Shown here piece after piece: positions 46,701 to 57,178 of a DNA stretch of 64,000 bases. How positions within the stretch are numbered: the stretch's first letter is position 1; every line of letters starts with the position of its first letter. The stretch is from Porodaedalea pini. Taxonomy: Eukaryota > Basidiomycota > Agaricomycetes > Hymenochaetales > Hymenochaetaceae. The DNA is taken from assembly GCA_002794775.1 (NCBI GenBank), contig NBAY01000012.1, positions 749,001 to 813,000 of the forward strand, read 5' to 3'. The position numbers and the translations under genes were made by a program. The notes beneath the pieces are model-generated. The model was not told where the DNA came from, made no database searches, and worked only from the letters and a program-made list of their open reading frames with translations.

Positions 46701-49700
46701 TTTAGCAGCTTGATTACCCTTTTACGTACACCTAGCCCCGTGTCCTGTGAAAGAGCTCAGACTATGCAGGCATCAACTGCGAAGTCAAAGCTAACGTACT
46801 GCAATGCGTTCCGCGATCTTCTGATAGTAGTCTCCCGCGATCGTAGGGGAGTCTATCATATATCTCCCGATCAGTTCCACTGCTGCATCCCGAACTTGCG
46901 GCGAACTGTCCAGGAGGTGACTCTCGATGGCATGGCGAACGTTGGGCTGAAAGCAAGAATTCGGTAAGCCTCTTGTTGACGTCATATTGACACTCACATT
47001 AGAGAGGACGCTTGAGTCAACAGTCAAGATTTGACTGAGAGCGCGCAGTGCCTTTGTCCGAACGAAGACCGGGGGCGCGTCTAGAGCGAGAATAATCACA
47101 TTCAAGATAGGATCGAATGCATTTTTCAGAGCCTGTGTTGTTCCAAGCTGCTCCGAGAGATTATCAGCCCTATCTATTTCGTCCTGCGTCCTGTGCAAAG
47201 TTTAGTACATGCACCACATGAGCCAAGCAAACATTTACGCGTTGTCAAACACATCCGTCGGTGCATCTTTCCAGACATCTCGAAGCGCGGCCTTGGTCTT
47301 GCCACCAAATGCAAGATACTCTCCCTTCGTTTTTGGATCCCAATCCTCTTCGCGGGGGTTTGTCGACAAGTTGTTTAGTTGGATCAAGGCTGTTGCGAGT
47401 TCCTGGCCCCACATGACAGCGTTCAGCTCTCGAGCGCTCTAACTACGAATTAGATTCATGGCATTAAGACTTCAACATATCACCTACCTCATAAGCTTGA
47501 TCCTCGGCCGAACGCTTGGATAAATGCGACGAGACCTCTTGATGGATACTGATAAGCTTTTCTAATCCTTGTTGATCAGCTGCAGATACCACCTGCAAGT
47601 ATTTCAGTATGCGACTACTGTGATTCAAAGAATCACACGTACCTCATCGAGATTTTTCAAATTGGTCACCTTTGCGCTCGGATTTTCATGGACGCTCATT
47701 TCGCTCCACTTCAGAGTGTTCGCCCGCAGTCGACCTGCAATAACGCCTAAATGATCAAGAGCCATCGCCTTTGACGCGTTATTATCATTGCTGGAAGATT
47801 TCACGTCATCCAGGGAAGATATCTTAAAACAACATGATCAACTTCGGGTGCGACGCATAATGAGAACAACGGACCATATACTTGCAGATAATGCTTAATA
47901 CTAAGCTTGCTGCCGGCCATTCAGGCCAGAAAATAACGACCAGGAGATCAGATATGAGGTTGTCGAAAATAGCACGGTATTCCAATTCATTCGCATTCTT
48001 CGTCGACTTGCCTTTGCCAGACCTTTGGGTAAGAAATACGACAATAGCCTTAGCAGCCTTTGTCGGCGCTTCTAAGCCAGAGGCATATAAACTTGCTTCC
48101 TGATCAAACATTTGAACGTTATGAAAATAAGGAATTCGCTCAATTGATCAAGCGCATACCTCGATGTCCATCTGATCAAGAAAAGCTTCTTGAGTATCAG
48201 ATGCAAAGCTATCATGCCGCTTCAATGCGAGTTGTTGCTGGCGTGATTTCGCTAGATGAAGGGCCTCAACACGGACACTATGCGCTGACGTCTGGACAAG
48301 CTGAAGAAGTAAAGCAGAGACTGTTCGGATTGATCGTCCATCACGCAATCTGCAGAGAAGGCATGAACACCGTTCACGGACGATGACGAACACTACGTCT
48401 TTCTTACCGGAATACTCCTGCTTTCTGCTTTGAGTCCGACAGTCTGATCAAGGATGAAAGAATCTCTTCGATTATCCAGGAACGCTGGTCTTCATGATAG
48501 GCGAATATCTAACAGAAGTCAACAAACAAGTTCAGCATTCATATCACTCCCAGCTGAAGAACAAACTGACACTTCGCACGAGGGAGAGAGCCTCCAGACG
48601 AAGACCACGCATTCCACTACTTCCTAGCGTGTTTGCGATAATTAATGCGGCGGCGTCCTTTTTAGCTTTGAAATCACCGTCGGCACCGCTTTCAACGACG
48701 AAAAATGGGCCGATGGCAATGTAGACGGCCGGAATGATTATTGACTCAGTCATGGAAAGACTATCAACACACACGAGATTGTTGATACGGGGAAAGACGG
48801 CAGACAGGACTTGGAAGGTGTCTCCAATTAGGCGGCGGTGGTTAGCAGCAATGAAGAACTCAGAGTTCCCAGGCAAGCGGCTCGTTATATGCATGAGGAG
48901 CGGTGAGAATTCGCGTGAATCTGCTGTGGGAGCTTCAACAAAAGGGTATATGACCTTCGTCAGCTGATTTTTTATCGCTGTGAGGCACGATGAGATGAGC
49001 TCTTCGGAGAATAACTAAAGTACTAGATAAGCCTTTCGTTATGGAATTGTTGATATCGTCTGAGGACGTACCTGCTTTGCAAGTCGGTCACTGGTGAGTA
49101 ATGTAATACAACAACCCGCAGCTAAAACACTGTCCCGAGCCATCTCAAGTAATCGCTCGAGCTTGGAAAAATCCTCCTCTGTGACATCTGCAATCTCTAT
49201 AACCTGGTCTGTTTGAGAATCTTCTGCATTGTACCTGGTCTCGTCATGCGATGCGGTTTGCTTGTCTGTGCTATCGGTCACGGGGAACTTCTTCTTAGCC
49301 AAACAGGCTCTACCCGCTTTAGTCGGCGAATTCATCTTTTCGTCTGAACGCAAGCTTCTCCTAGACGCTACTGATCCGAAAGGATCTAAATCTTCGCCTG
49401 CGCGAACGCTCCTCTCCAAGAGCTTAAGTAAGCGTGTGAGAGTCTGGATTTCAACTTCGGCCATTCCACCAGCTTTACGAGGGCTTCCCGGAGCCATCCC
49501 TTCCCATTGCACTGACGCGAGACGTACACGCTTCGTTGGGCGGGCGACCTTGCTAATTGCTTTGGACAATCTAGTGATAGCTGTTGAATGCAGAAGCGGC
49601 CTGGCTGGATCGATGCTGAGCTGCGAGAAAAATGTTGGAGACAAGGAACTGATGTCGGCATCAGGAGAGATGTTATCTTCTGCCTCAAAGATATCCTCAA

Positions 49701-51052
49701 GGAGATTGAGGAACTTCTCAAGAGGGACTATGCACGCGTAAAAATCAGATTTGGCAGCAGAGCCCATATGATATAGCAAGACATATACCTCTGTCATCCC
49801 TATCTCCAGTCCTTTTCCCTGTTGAGCGGATACCGGCCATCGCCTCCTTACGCCTAACAAACTCAGTTTCATCCTCTGTGCCATAACCACCCAGTTCCGA
49901 GCTCAGCGCTAACCCATTTAAGCGCGATTGCGACGGAGTAGTCCAGCCTTTCGAAGGAGGGGTTACTTCAACATAGACTTGCATTTTCTGAGCGCGGGAT
50001 GGCGTAAGCATGATCTCTCTACGCGTTGAAGAGACAGATGTCCGAGGAGTATGGGGAGAGGGGTGCATTACATTCATAAGATGTGGATTTGTGGATGGTC
50101 GCTTGCTTGGTGTCTCGATGAGAACTTCTACGAGTTTACGCTTTTTCGGGGAGTTCTGAGACGCTGTAAGAGGAGTGAGCGGGCTCGATGGCACGCTAGC
50201 CATGCGTAGGGGGTCCGGGCTTGATGGATTCATCCTCGGAGATGAAGGAGACGATTCCAAGCCCATAATCCCCGGTTGAAGTGCCTTTGGCAACTCCCTC
50301 ACTCTATCGTTCAAGAAATCATTGAAGAAACGTGTCGAGTCCGTCGACTTGTACTTAGAATTCGGCGATCCCTGTTCGCTGTACTTTGCTTTACCGCTCG
50401 TTGGAGATCCTAGAGCATTCGCTAGCGAAGAAGATGACGATGAAAAGGTCATGGAAGCAGGCGGAGGGGTCGGGTATGCATTACAAGGCACTGCATGTTG
50501 CATCACAGATTGCGCGAAGGGCGCTGGTTGGTAGGAAGAAGGCGCAGATGATGCATTCCACCAGGAGGAAGGACCTGTATTATAACTGCATATTTTTCGA
50601 GGTCAAAATGCAAATCGGACTTGAACAAACAAGCTCACTTCGTCGTTGATTGATCCCCCATCAACCGAAACACGTCGCTTCGAGACGCATCCCAATACGC
50701 TCTCTCAGAGCCTTTGTGGGAAACATCTATTGTCGAAAGCTGTGATAGCTCGGTTTGATACATTGGCATACTTCCATAATGTGCTGGAGTCGAATAATGT
50801 GATGGTTGTATGTACGACGGTGGGGTAGCAGAAATAGACAGGTTACTAAGATGACGAGCCACTGACAACAAAGGGGGGGGGGGGGAGAGGGGGGAACGAA
50901 TGAGCATACCCTTCGGTATATAATGGAGCGTACGAACCGTGCGTTGAAGGTGTTGCAGACGCAAACGGGTAAGCACCGAGCAGCTGTTGTGTCTGATGAA
51001 ATGAGCTGCTATTTGTGGCTGCACTCGCTTTGACTTTGTCTGAGTTAGACAT
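43775..51052 (-). CDS. SCC2: Cohesin loading factor SCC2 (Mis4/Nipped-B family)
   Basis: Scc2 with Scc4 loads cohesin onto chromatin and stimulates its ATPase. The gene spans 7.3 kb with about thirty short introns. The N terminus ([20 protein letters not shown]) leads into a Ser/Pro-rich disordered region; intron 1 contains a 13-C run on the sense strand. [19 protein letters not shown] and [20 protein letters not shown] follow. The middle carries HEAT repeats including the family-defining block [40 protein letters not shown] and [20 protein letters not shown]. The Nipped-B C-terminal region is [20 protein letters not shown] through [20 protein letters not shown]. The last exons read [20 protein letters not shown] and [20 protein letters not shown], stop at 43775. 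This is the family of Coprinopsis rad9. Not every intron was resolved. Confidence 0.93.
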
Positions 51053-51583
51053 GTCGCGTTCTTCTACGGTGAAACCTATGTCTCTCGATATTGAGTGCAC
51101 CTAACCAGCGAGAAGAGGTCTACAGCGAGACAGCCATGTAGCTGAGGTAGCAGAGAAGAGCTCGCGATAGACGCGCGTCCTGAAATGGCTAACGATCGAC
51201 ATTTACTGAAATGTATCATATCACGTGCCAGTAGAACATGATACACTTTCAATTTGAACACAGCATTTTGTTGATACTAGTAGATAAGAAAACATGACTT
51301 TAGCTCTAGGGAATGAACTGTTTACTTTCCCTCCAGTTGTTCTTACCAAAAAAGTCCCTCGTACTCTTCTTGCATGAGAGGCGCGCACGCTGAAGATCCA
51401 ATACTGTCGGTAAGTGTATGACTGCAACCGGAGCGACTGCGTTACGGGCAATATTTGGGCAACCAGGCTTGCGCTCGCATGATGCAACCGACATCAGGCA
51501 ACCCGACCTGGACCGGACCGCATGCATATACACACATGTAGTAGACAAATTTCTAAAACTGCTTTGCATTTGACAATGGCAAT
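51053..51583. promoter_or_regulatory. SCC2 promoter, bounded by a palindromic repeat
   Basis: About 530 bp between the SCC2 start and the left arm of the large palindrome. The palindrome limits the undisturbed upstream region. No coding exon recognised. Confidence 0.45.
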
Positions 51584-52441
51584 ATTACAGCCATTTTCAT
51601 AAGTCCTGCGACACGTGCATGTCACGTGAAGTGAGCCGCATCAGAGCCAAAGTGTCGAAAAATTAGAATGAATGCCTATTTTCTCTGTGAATTCTGCACA
51701 GTACCTACTCATCAAGTACTCAAAAAAAAAAAGCATGGTTCTCAGGAGAAGAAATATGTAAAATAGGGAGCAATAAATTGACTGTGTAGGTGGGTGGAGA
51801 TCAAACAAGTGCAGCTGGTCTGTTCTCTCACCCATTTCCACTGAGATTCAAAAATTATGGCTCCCCTACATCTACCTATAAAATTCTTTCCTGTATCTGT
51901 AAATTAAGTATATGACTATACCAACATCTCCTGCAAGTTTGAAGCCAATCCATTCAGTATTCATGGTGCAGCAGCAAGATTTGTGTTCCACTTCAAGCTC
52001 TTTCCACCCTCCTTTTCTTACAACAGGTCTTGCAGAGTAGAACACAAATCTTGCTGCTGCACCATGAATACTGAATGGATTGGCTTCAAACTTGCAGGAG
52101 ATGTTGGTATAGTCATATACTTAATTTACAGATACAGGAAAGAATTTTATAGGTAGATGTAGGGGAGCCATAATTTTTGAATCTCAGTGGAAATGGGTGA
52201 GAGAACAGACCAGCTGCACTTGTTTGATCTCCACCCACCTACACAGTCAATTTATTGCTCCCTATTTTACATATTTCTTCTCCTGAGAACCATGCCTTTT
52301 TTTGAGTACTTAATGAGCAGGTACTGTGCAGAATTCACAAAGAAAATAGGCATTCATTCTAATTTTTTGACACTTTGGCTCTGACGCGGCTCATTTCACG
52401 TGATATGCACGTGTCGCAGGACTTATGAAAATGGCTGTAAT
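51584..52441. repeat. Large palindrome: two ~405-bp inverted arms with a ~46-bp loop
   Basis: The left arm (51584-51991) is repeated in inverted orientation at 52038-52441 with only scattered differences (for example a 10-A run versus a 7-T run, ATGCGG versus ACGCGG). The outer tips read ATTACAGCCATTTTCATAAG on both sides. The arms encode the same 65-residue frame once on each strand (MEMGERTDQLHLFDLHPPTQ...), which I take as a by-product of the repeat. The near identity over 400 bp suggests a young foldback or long-TIR (Mutator-like) non-autonomous element. No clear target duplication was found at its edges. Confidence 0.9.
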
Positions 52442-52537
52442 GATGAGCAGTGCACAAAAATATACTGAATGGCAGGACATGATGTCAGAGGAGGAAAAAC
52501 TCTCTTTTCTTGGCTGTCAATGTAAAGATCATGCATA

Positions 52538-54360
52538 CAATGGAACCTGCATATAAGAACTGACCTCAGTGGACAGGTTCTCTAGTTCTTAATGGCAGGT
52601 AATTCTTGTGCACAGTTTTGCATAATATGTAAATAAAATTTACCATTTAGGGTATAATTGATAGAATTAAGATGCGTAACTACAGATATCTGTCTGTTCA
52701 AGACCCTTATTGATCTCCTTCCGAAGCATGCACTTCAGCTTTGGAAAAAGCTTCTGAGCTTGGCTGAATTCATCACCAGACTGGCTCTGAAAGAGTGCAT
52801 CAAGTTGTATCAGTGCACGGTAAGCTTCAGGAAGTGTGATGAGAGACTTGGGCTCAGGCTCTGGAGGCTCCAATTCAGGAATATGTTCCCCACCGGCTTC
52901 CTTTTGGTTCAATTCAACCTTTGAGAGAATGTTGGCATTCGTCCACTCAGCCTCCATGATCTTCTCCCCTTCCAGATTAAGGAGATCCTTGGCCTTCTGT
53001 ACATTCCCTTGTGCAACCACCTCTACAGAAAGTTCTTTCAGTGCCTTCTCAAGGTCAGAAACTGCTTCTTTGATACTGGCATCCTGGACTGGACCTTTCT
53101 CAGACTCGGCAGCATGTGCATGGAGAATTCCTGTGTGCTTCCAGCAATTCTGGACAGTCTTTGTTGTTATGAGGCTCTATGCTTCCAAAACTATTTGCAT
53201 TCCTTGGAGCTGATCAATAAAATAGATCTTTTCAGCCCCTTCTTTGTAATGATCAAGTGCTCTGAGGATGAATAAACAGCAGTAATGGGCTTTAAATGCC
53301 CATATGATCCTGGCATCCAATGGTTGAATATGTGATGTCATGTTTGGGTCAAGAAATATGACTTCAGTATTTGTAAGCGCCTTCAGGTCAAAAATATGGG
53401 ATGGTGCATTGTCAATTACAAGGCATATTTTGTGATTTTGCATGTGCATTTCCCTGTCAAGATCCTCAAGAAAGCTAAAAAAAACATATTTAAGAACAAG
53501 AAATTAAATAAATAAAATTATTTCACTCACATCTTTAAAACTGAGCCTGTCATCCATGCTTTTTTGTTCCAAAGATAGTAAAACCCAAGATCAGCACCTT
53601 CTTTCTTCTGAAAGCACTGAGGTTTCCGGGCATGACCTAGAAAAAGCGGCCTTCTAATATCTGATGCATCTGAATTTGTAACCAACCCAAGGGTAATCCG
53701 AGTTTTATCACCCTTTCCACCAGACATCTGCTGAGTTGCTAGGGACTGATCCAGCAGCATTCTGTAATAGAGACCAGTTTCATCAAAATTATAGATGTCA
53801 CATGGCTTGAACTCCAAAAGAGTGGACTGGAGACACTTCCAAGTGGCTGTGACTTCTTCTGGTGATATAGAAGCAGCTTCTCCATGAAGCTGAACTTCTC
53901 AAAGTCCATGCCTCTGCTTAAACAATTCAACCCAGCCATTGGAAAGGGTAAGGCACTGATTGTCTGATATGCTAAGCTGATCGGCAAAGTAATCAGCCTT
54001 AACTTTAAGCACAGTGGCTGTGATACTGATCTGGCCCATGGCAGTATTAACCCAAAGAGTGAGTGCCTCCTCCAATTGTGGAAGGCGGACATGTCGAGGC
54101 TGTTTAAAAAATACAAAATGGGGGTCTGCCTGCACTGAGCTGCACAATTCATCACGTTTGGCCAATATTTTTGTCACGGTAGACACATTAAGTGTAGGCC
54201 ACTTTTTCTGGAACTGCTCGGCAATTTTTTTGTGAGTCAGACCTTTCCCAGGCCCCTCTGCAAAGCTGAGAATTACGATTACTGAGTTTACGGAGTATCG
54301 TCTTTTGTTGTGGGCCGAGATAAAGTCCCCAATTTGGGTTTTTGTCAGCTTTTATAAGCT
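52538..54360 (-). mobile_element. Degenerate pogo/Tigger-type (Tc1-mariner superfamily) transposon
   Basis: The body is the transposase pseudogene described separately. Near 52538-52560 the sequence AATGGAACCTGCATATAAGA resembles the terminal inverted repeat of pogo/Tigger elements, which typically contain AACCT...TTAT...GAAC. I could not find the matching inverted end beyond the N-terminal side of the transposase, so the right boundary is only the end of recognisable coding sequence. Confidence 0.6.
52667..54358 (-). pseudogene. Inactivated pogo-type DDE transposase (CENP-B HTH + DDE_1)
   Basis: N-terminal CENP-B-like helix-turn-helix pair: LTKTQIGDFISAHNKRRYSV, GKGLTHKKIAEQFQKKWPTL, NVSTVTKILAKRDEL, then a second HTH with NGWVELFKQRHGL. 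The DDE_1 catalytic core follows: YNFDETGLYYRML (first Asp), CLVIDNAPSHIFDLKAL (second Asp) and HIQPLDARIIWAFKAHY (third Asp); the C-terminal part is acidic (LEPPEPEPKSLITLPEAYRA). One intron of about 60 nt near 53480-53535 (AT|GTGAGT...TTTTAG) fits in phase. Two in-frame stops break it: TGA at 53901-53899 directly after QRHGL, and TAG at 53179-53177 after QIVLEA. Both are one C-to-T change from a sense codon (CGA and CAG). No intact start codon is seen. Confidence 0.85.
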
Positions 54361-54805
54361 GATGGCATACCATGTATGTTAATTTTGGACCCCTTTTCTG
54401 CTAAATTGAGCGGTGGCGATGAAGTCGTTCACTGCTTTTGTGGCTGTACAGTGCTCACTTTCTTCATCAACATATTTAATTTTATTCAACCATCCAAATT
54501 GCAAGCTTGAACCATGTAAAAAACTTCACACAATTCTGTATCTGTCTATGTATTTTTAGTAAAATAAAGTGACCTGGTTGAATTAAAAATCGGTCGAAAG
54601 CAGAGTTGATGACAGTGCCAACATGTGATCTCCAACCTCAGCAGACTTGCGGTTGTCGACGAGTCTGTCTCACTGCAGCAAAGACACTCGCTTCGCTCCC
54701 TCATATGTTCCTCAGTGGGAGGTACACTTGGGCTGAATTGTCTCCTTCACTTTTCTCTTGGGCTTTCTCTGCTTTTTTCTTAATCACACTACATCACTGC
54801 TTCTC
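54361..54805. other. Spacer between transposon and BTB-type pseudogene
   Basis: About 445 bp, AT-rich up to 54600, then GC-richer. It may hold the lost right end of the pogo-type element and the remains of the pseudogene's promoter. No supported exon. Confidence 0.4.
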
Positions 54806-57156
54806 ATGGTAGCCGTCCCGTCACAGCTGCCTGCCTGCCCACCCGCACTGCTCGAGGCAACAAAAAGGTCAACGACAGCATGGCAAGAGGACTTCCAATC
54901 ACTCTTTCATCACACGAAAGACCACTTCCCAGATGTCATCTGGGATCTACTGGATGAGGATGCAATAGACAAAGGCAGCAACGCGGACTCGGAGGATTGG
55001 AGACATAAAGGTGGGCACCAGCACAGAACCTACCACCTGTCCTTGAGACTGACAGATGCTAGCTATCATTTATGCTCGTGCACTACCCAGTTTCCAGGCG
55101 TGCTAATTCTCGTTCCGGCCGGCACCTATCGCGTCCCCACTTCTGTTCACTGCCTCTCTGACACCGCCTCTTCCAATGCCGATGACATCTGCACTCTCTT
55201 TCAACCTTGGCGTTGAGTTCCCCTACCCGGCCTCCATGTGCTCTGGCACGCTCAGCTTCAGAAACCGTTCATATGATTTGGACACCGCTTTCCGTGCATC
55301 CAGACGTGCAGAACACATACCTTGAGCGCAGAGCGCGGCGCGCCCTTGTTGGTCTTTTCGGAGAGGGCTAGTGCACGCCGGACTTCGCTACACTCCCGCA
55401 GAAGACGAAAGATGGGTTGATGATTGGCCTGAAGAAGCGTGTGCTCCCACAGAATGCGTTTCCTTTGCTCTTCGCTGTGCATGCGGCCTTAGTGAAGCTC
55501 AACTCTGTGCGCGACGCTTGGGTAGAGGGTGTGAGAGAAATGGTTATGACAGCAAGGGGGATTTGTGGATGCGCTGCTTTGCAACGAGGTGGAGAAGTGT
55601 TTCAATGAGCGTGAGTGGGTTGAGATTATGGAGAATGATGGGCTAGGATGGATTGAGGACGGGGAGTGAGTTGAGTGGTTATGGAAGCTGTGCGGAGGGG
55701 CATGGCGGAGTCGAATGCTGGCATGCTCTATCAGGTGAGTATTAAAATATAATCGGGTTTATTATTGTGCTCATTCCTTCGCAGACTCTCGTTTCCGCAA
55801 TTCTTCTTCGTCAGTACCCTATGGAACCAAGCGAGACCCTCTTATCAAGCATCATCCACATCCGTGTGCAAGTTGAACAGACTCGTATGGATCTACTTCG
55901 CTGGATGCGAAGGCGCTGGGTCTATATCCGGAACGAGGGTGGCTTCGAAAGTTGGGCGATCAAGGAGATCAGCGATGGTATTGCTAATAACAATCTACAG
56001 AGATCAACATCCCGGTCGAAGATCTTCTAACACCGACGACGAGCAACTCCAACACGGTGCGTGGGCCGCTTACGCGAGCAGGCCTTCGCCCTACTCTCAG
56101 CAGGGTCGAAGACACCACTGAGCGCGATAGCATGAGCACGTCGCATTCGCTTCGTACGAGCGTGCTGAACAAGGACCTTGCTCGCGGGGATGCAGCTGTC
56201 ACCTCGTCTAGCGCATCCGTCCGGAGCGTAGCGTGCAGCGTTGGGTCGACGACTAGCCGAACGTCATTGCGCCTTACCACTGCGATGGAGCGTGAGCATA
56301 AGGAGAGCCGGCCAGACTCGAAATTTGTGCCGTCCACCCTGCGTAGCACGAGTCCAAGCGTCCATAGGGCACCGAGTGCACTCTCGTATACTTCAGGTAT
56401 GGACGTGGATGGGGAGGGTGACGAACAAGAAAGCCCGCGATTAAAGGGCTCGACCTCGTCCCTTGCGCGCTCTACCACGTCATCTTCTGTGGTTTCTCGA
56501 CGGCCCGATGTAGCTTCTCGCTCTCCACGCACGACTGGGAAAGACACAGGTGACACCGCGAGTGTTACGGGTGTAAAACTCCCAAACGTCGTCTCCGTGC
56601 GAAGACCAAAATCTGCCGGCGCCTCTGTTTCATCTGCTCGTTCACATGCATCGACTATCCGCAGAAGTGCCGCCACTGCAGGCCAGCAAGGTACTCTTCG
56701 TCCACCTCATCCGCCCTCGCGACCGACATCCTCGCTCTCGAATGTGTCAATGTCCAGCAGCAGGAGCGGGGCTTCAACACGCGAGTCTACATTCAAGACG
56801 CCTCGTGACAATATGACTCCGCGGGACTCTCTTGGTCGAGGAAAGTCTCGACCACGTCAACGACCTCGATGTGCAGCACCGGAACCTCAAGATCTCCTAA
56901 AACGCCAGCGTCGGCACTACCGAAGGGACGGCCGCATTGCGTCTCTGAAACGAGCGCGGCACTAATTAGTACGGTAAACGCGGCGTCACGCACACGGAAG
57001 GTCTCGCCCATTACTACAGTATCTACGAAAACAACAGTGAACAAGACGTCCGTCATTCGAAAGTCACCGTCGGCGAATACAAATCGATCAACTGCATCTG
57101 TGGCAACAGCTGGAGGGAAGAAGACAACGACGAAGAAGTCCCCTGCAGTCGAATGA
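54806..57156 (+). pseudogene. Broken copy of a conserved basidiomycete protein, probably BTB-type
   Basis: The first exon reads MVAVPSQLPACPPALLEATK...DFQSLFHHTKDHFPDVIWDL...EDWRHK. A 55-60 nt intron (GTGGGC...GCTAG) leads to AIIYARALPSFQAC, then a TAA stop at 55104-55106, after which the frame continues FSFRPAPIASPLLF. I recall this head as HKAIVYARAPPSFQARYFSF in a family with a BTB domain. A large part of the middle is missing, then LVGLFGEG, CTPDFATLPQKTKDGLMIGL and AFPLLFAVHAALVKLNSVRD follow in shifted frames with further stops. After an intron come TLVSAILLRQYPMEPSETLL and MRRRWVYIRNEGGFESWAIK, a Ser/Arg/Thr-rich tail of over 300 codons, and a final SPKTPASALPKGRPHC... to KKTTTKKSPAVE. 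At least three frame breaks and several stops make it non-functional. Family name is tentative. Confidence 0.6.
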
Positions 57157-57178
57157 GAAGAAGGCTTCTCCAGCGAGG

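Noticed and set aside
50870..50883. G-run (13 G) as a possible G-quadruplex
   Set aside because: It lies in SCC2 intron 1, where on the sense strand it is simply the polypyrimidine tract before the acceptor.
51641..52384. Identical 65-residue frames on opposite strands
   Set aside because: They are the two arms of the palindrome, with no family match; taken as incidental to the repeat rather than genes.
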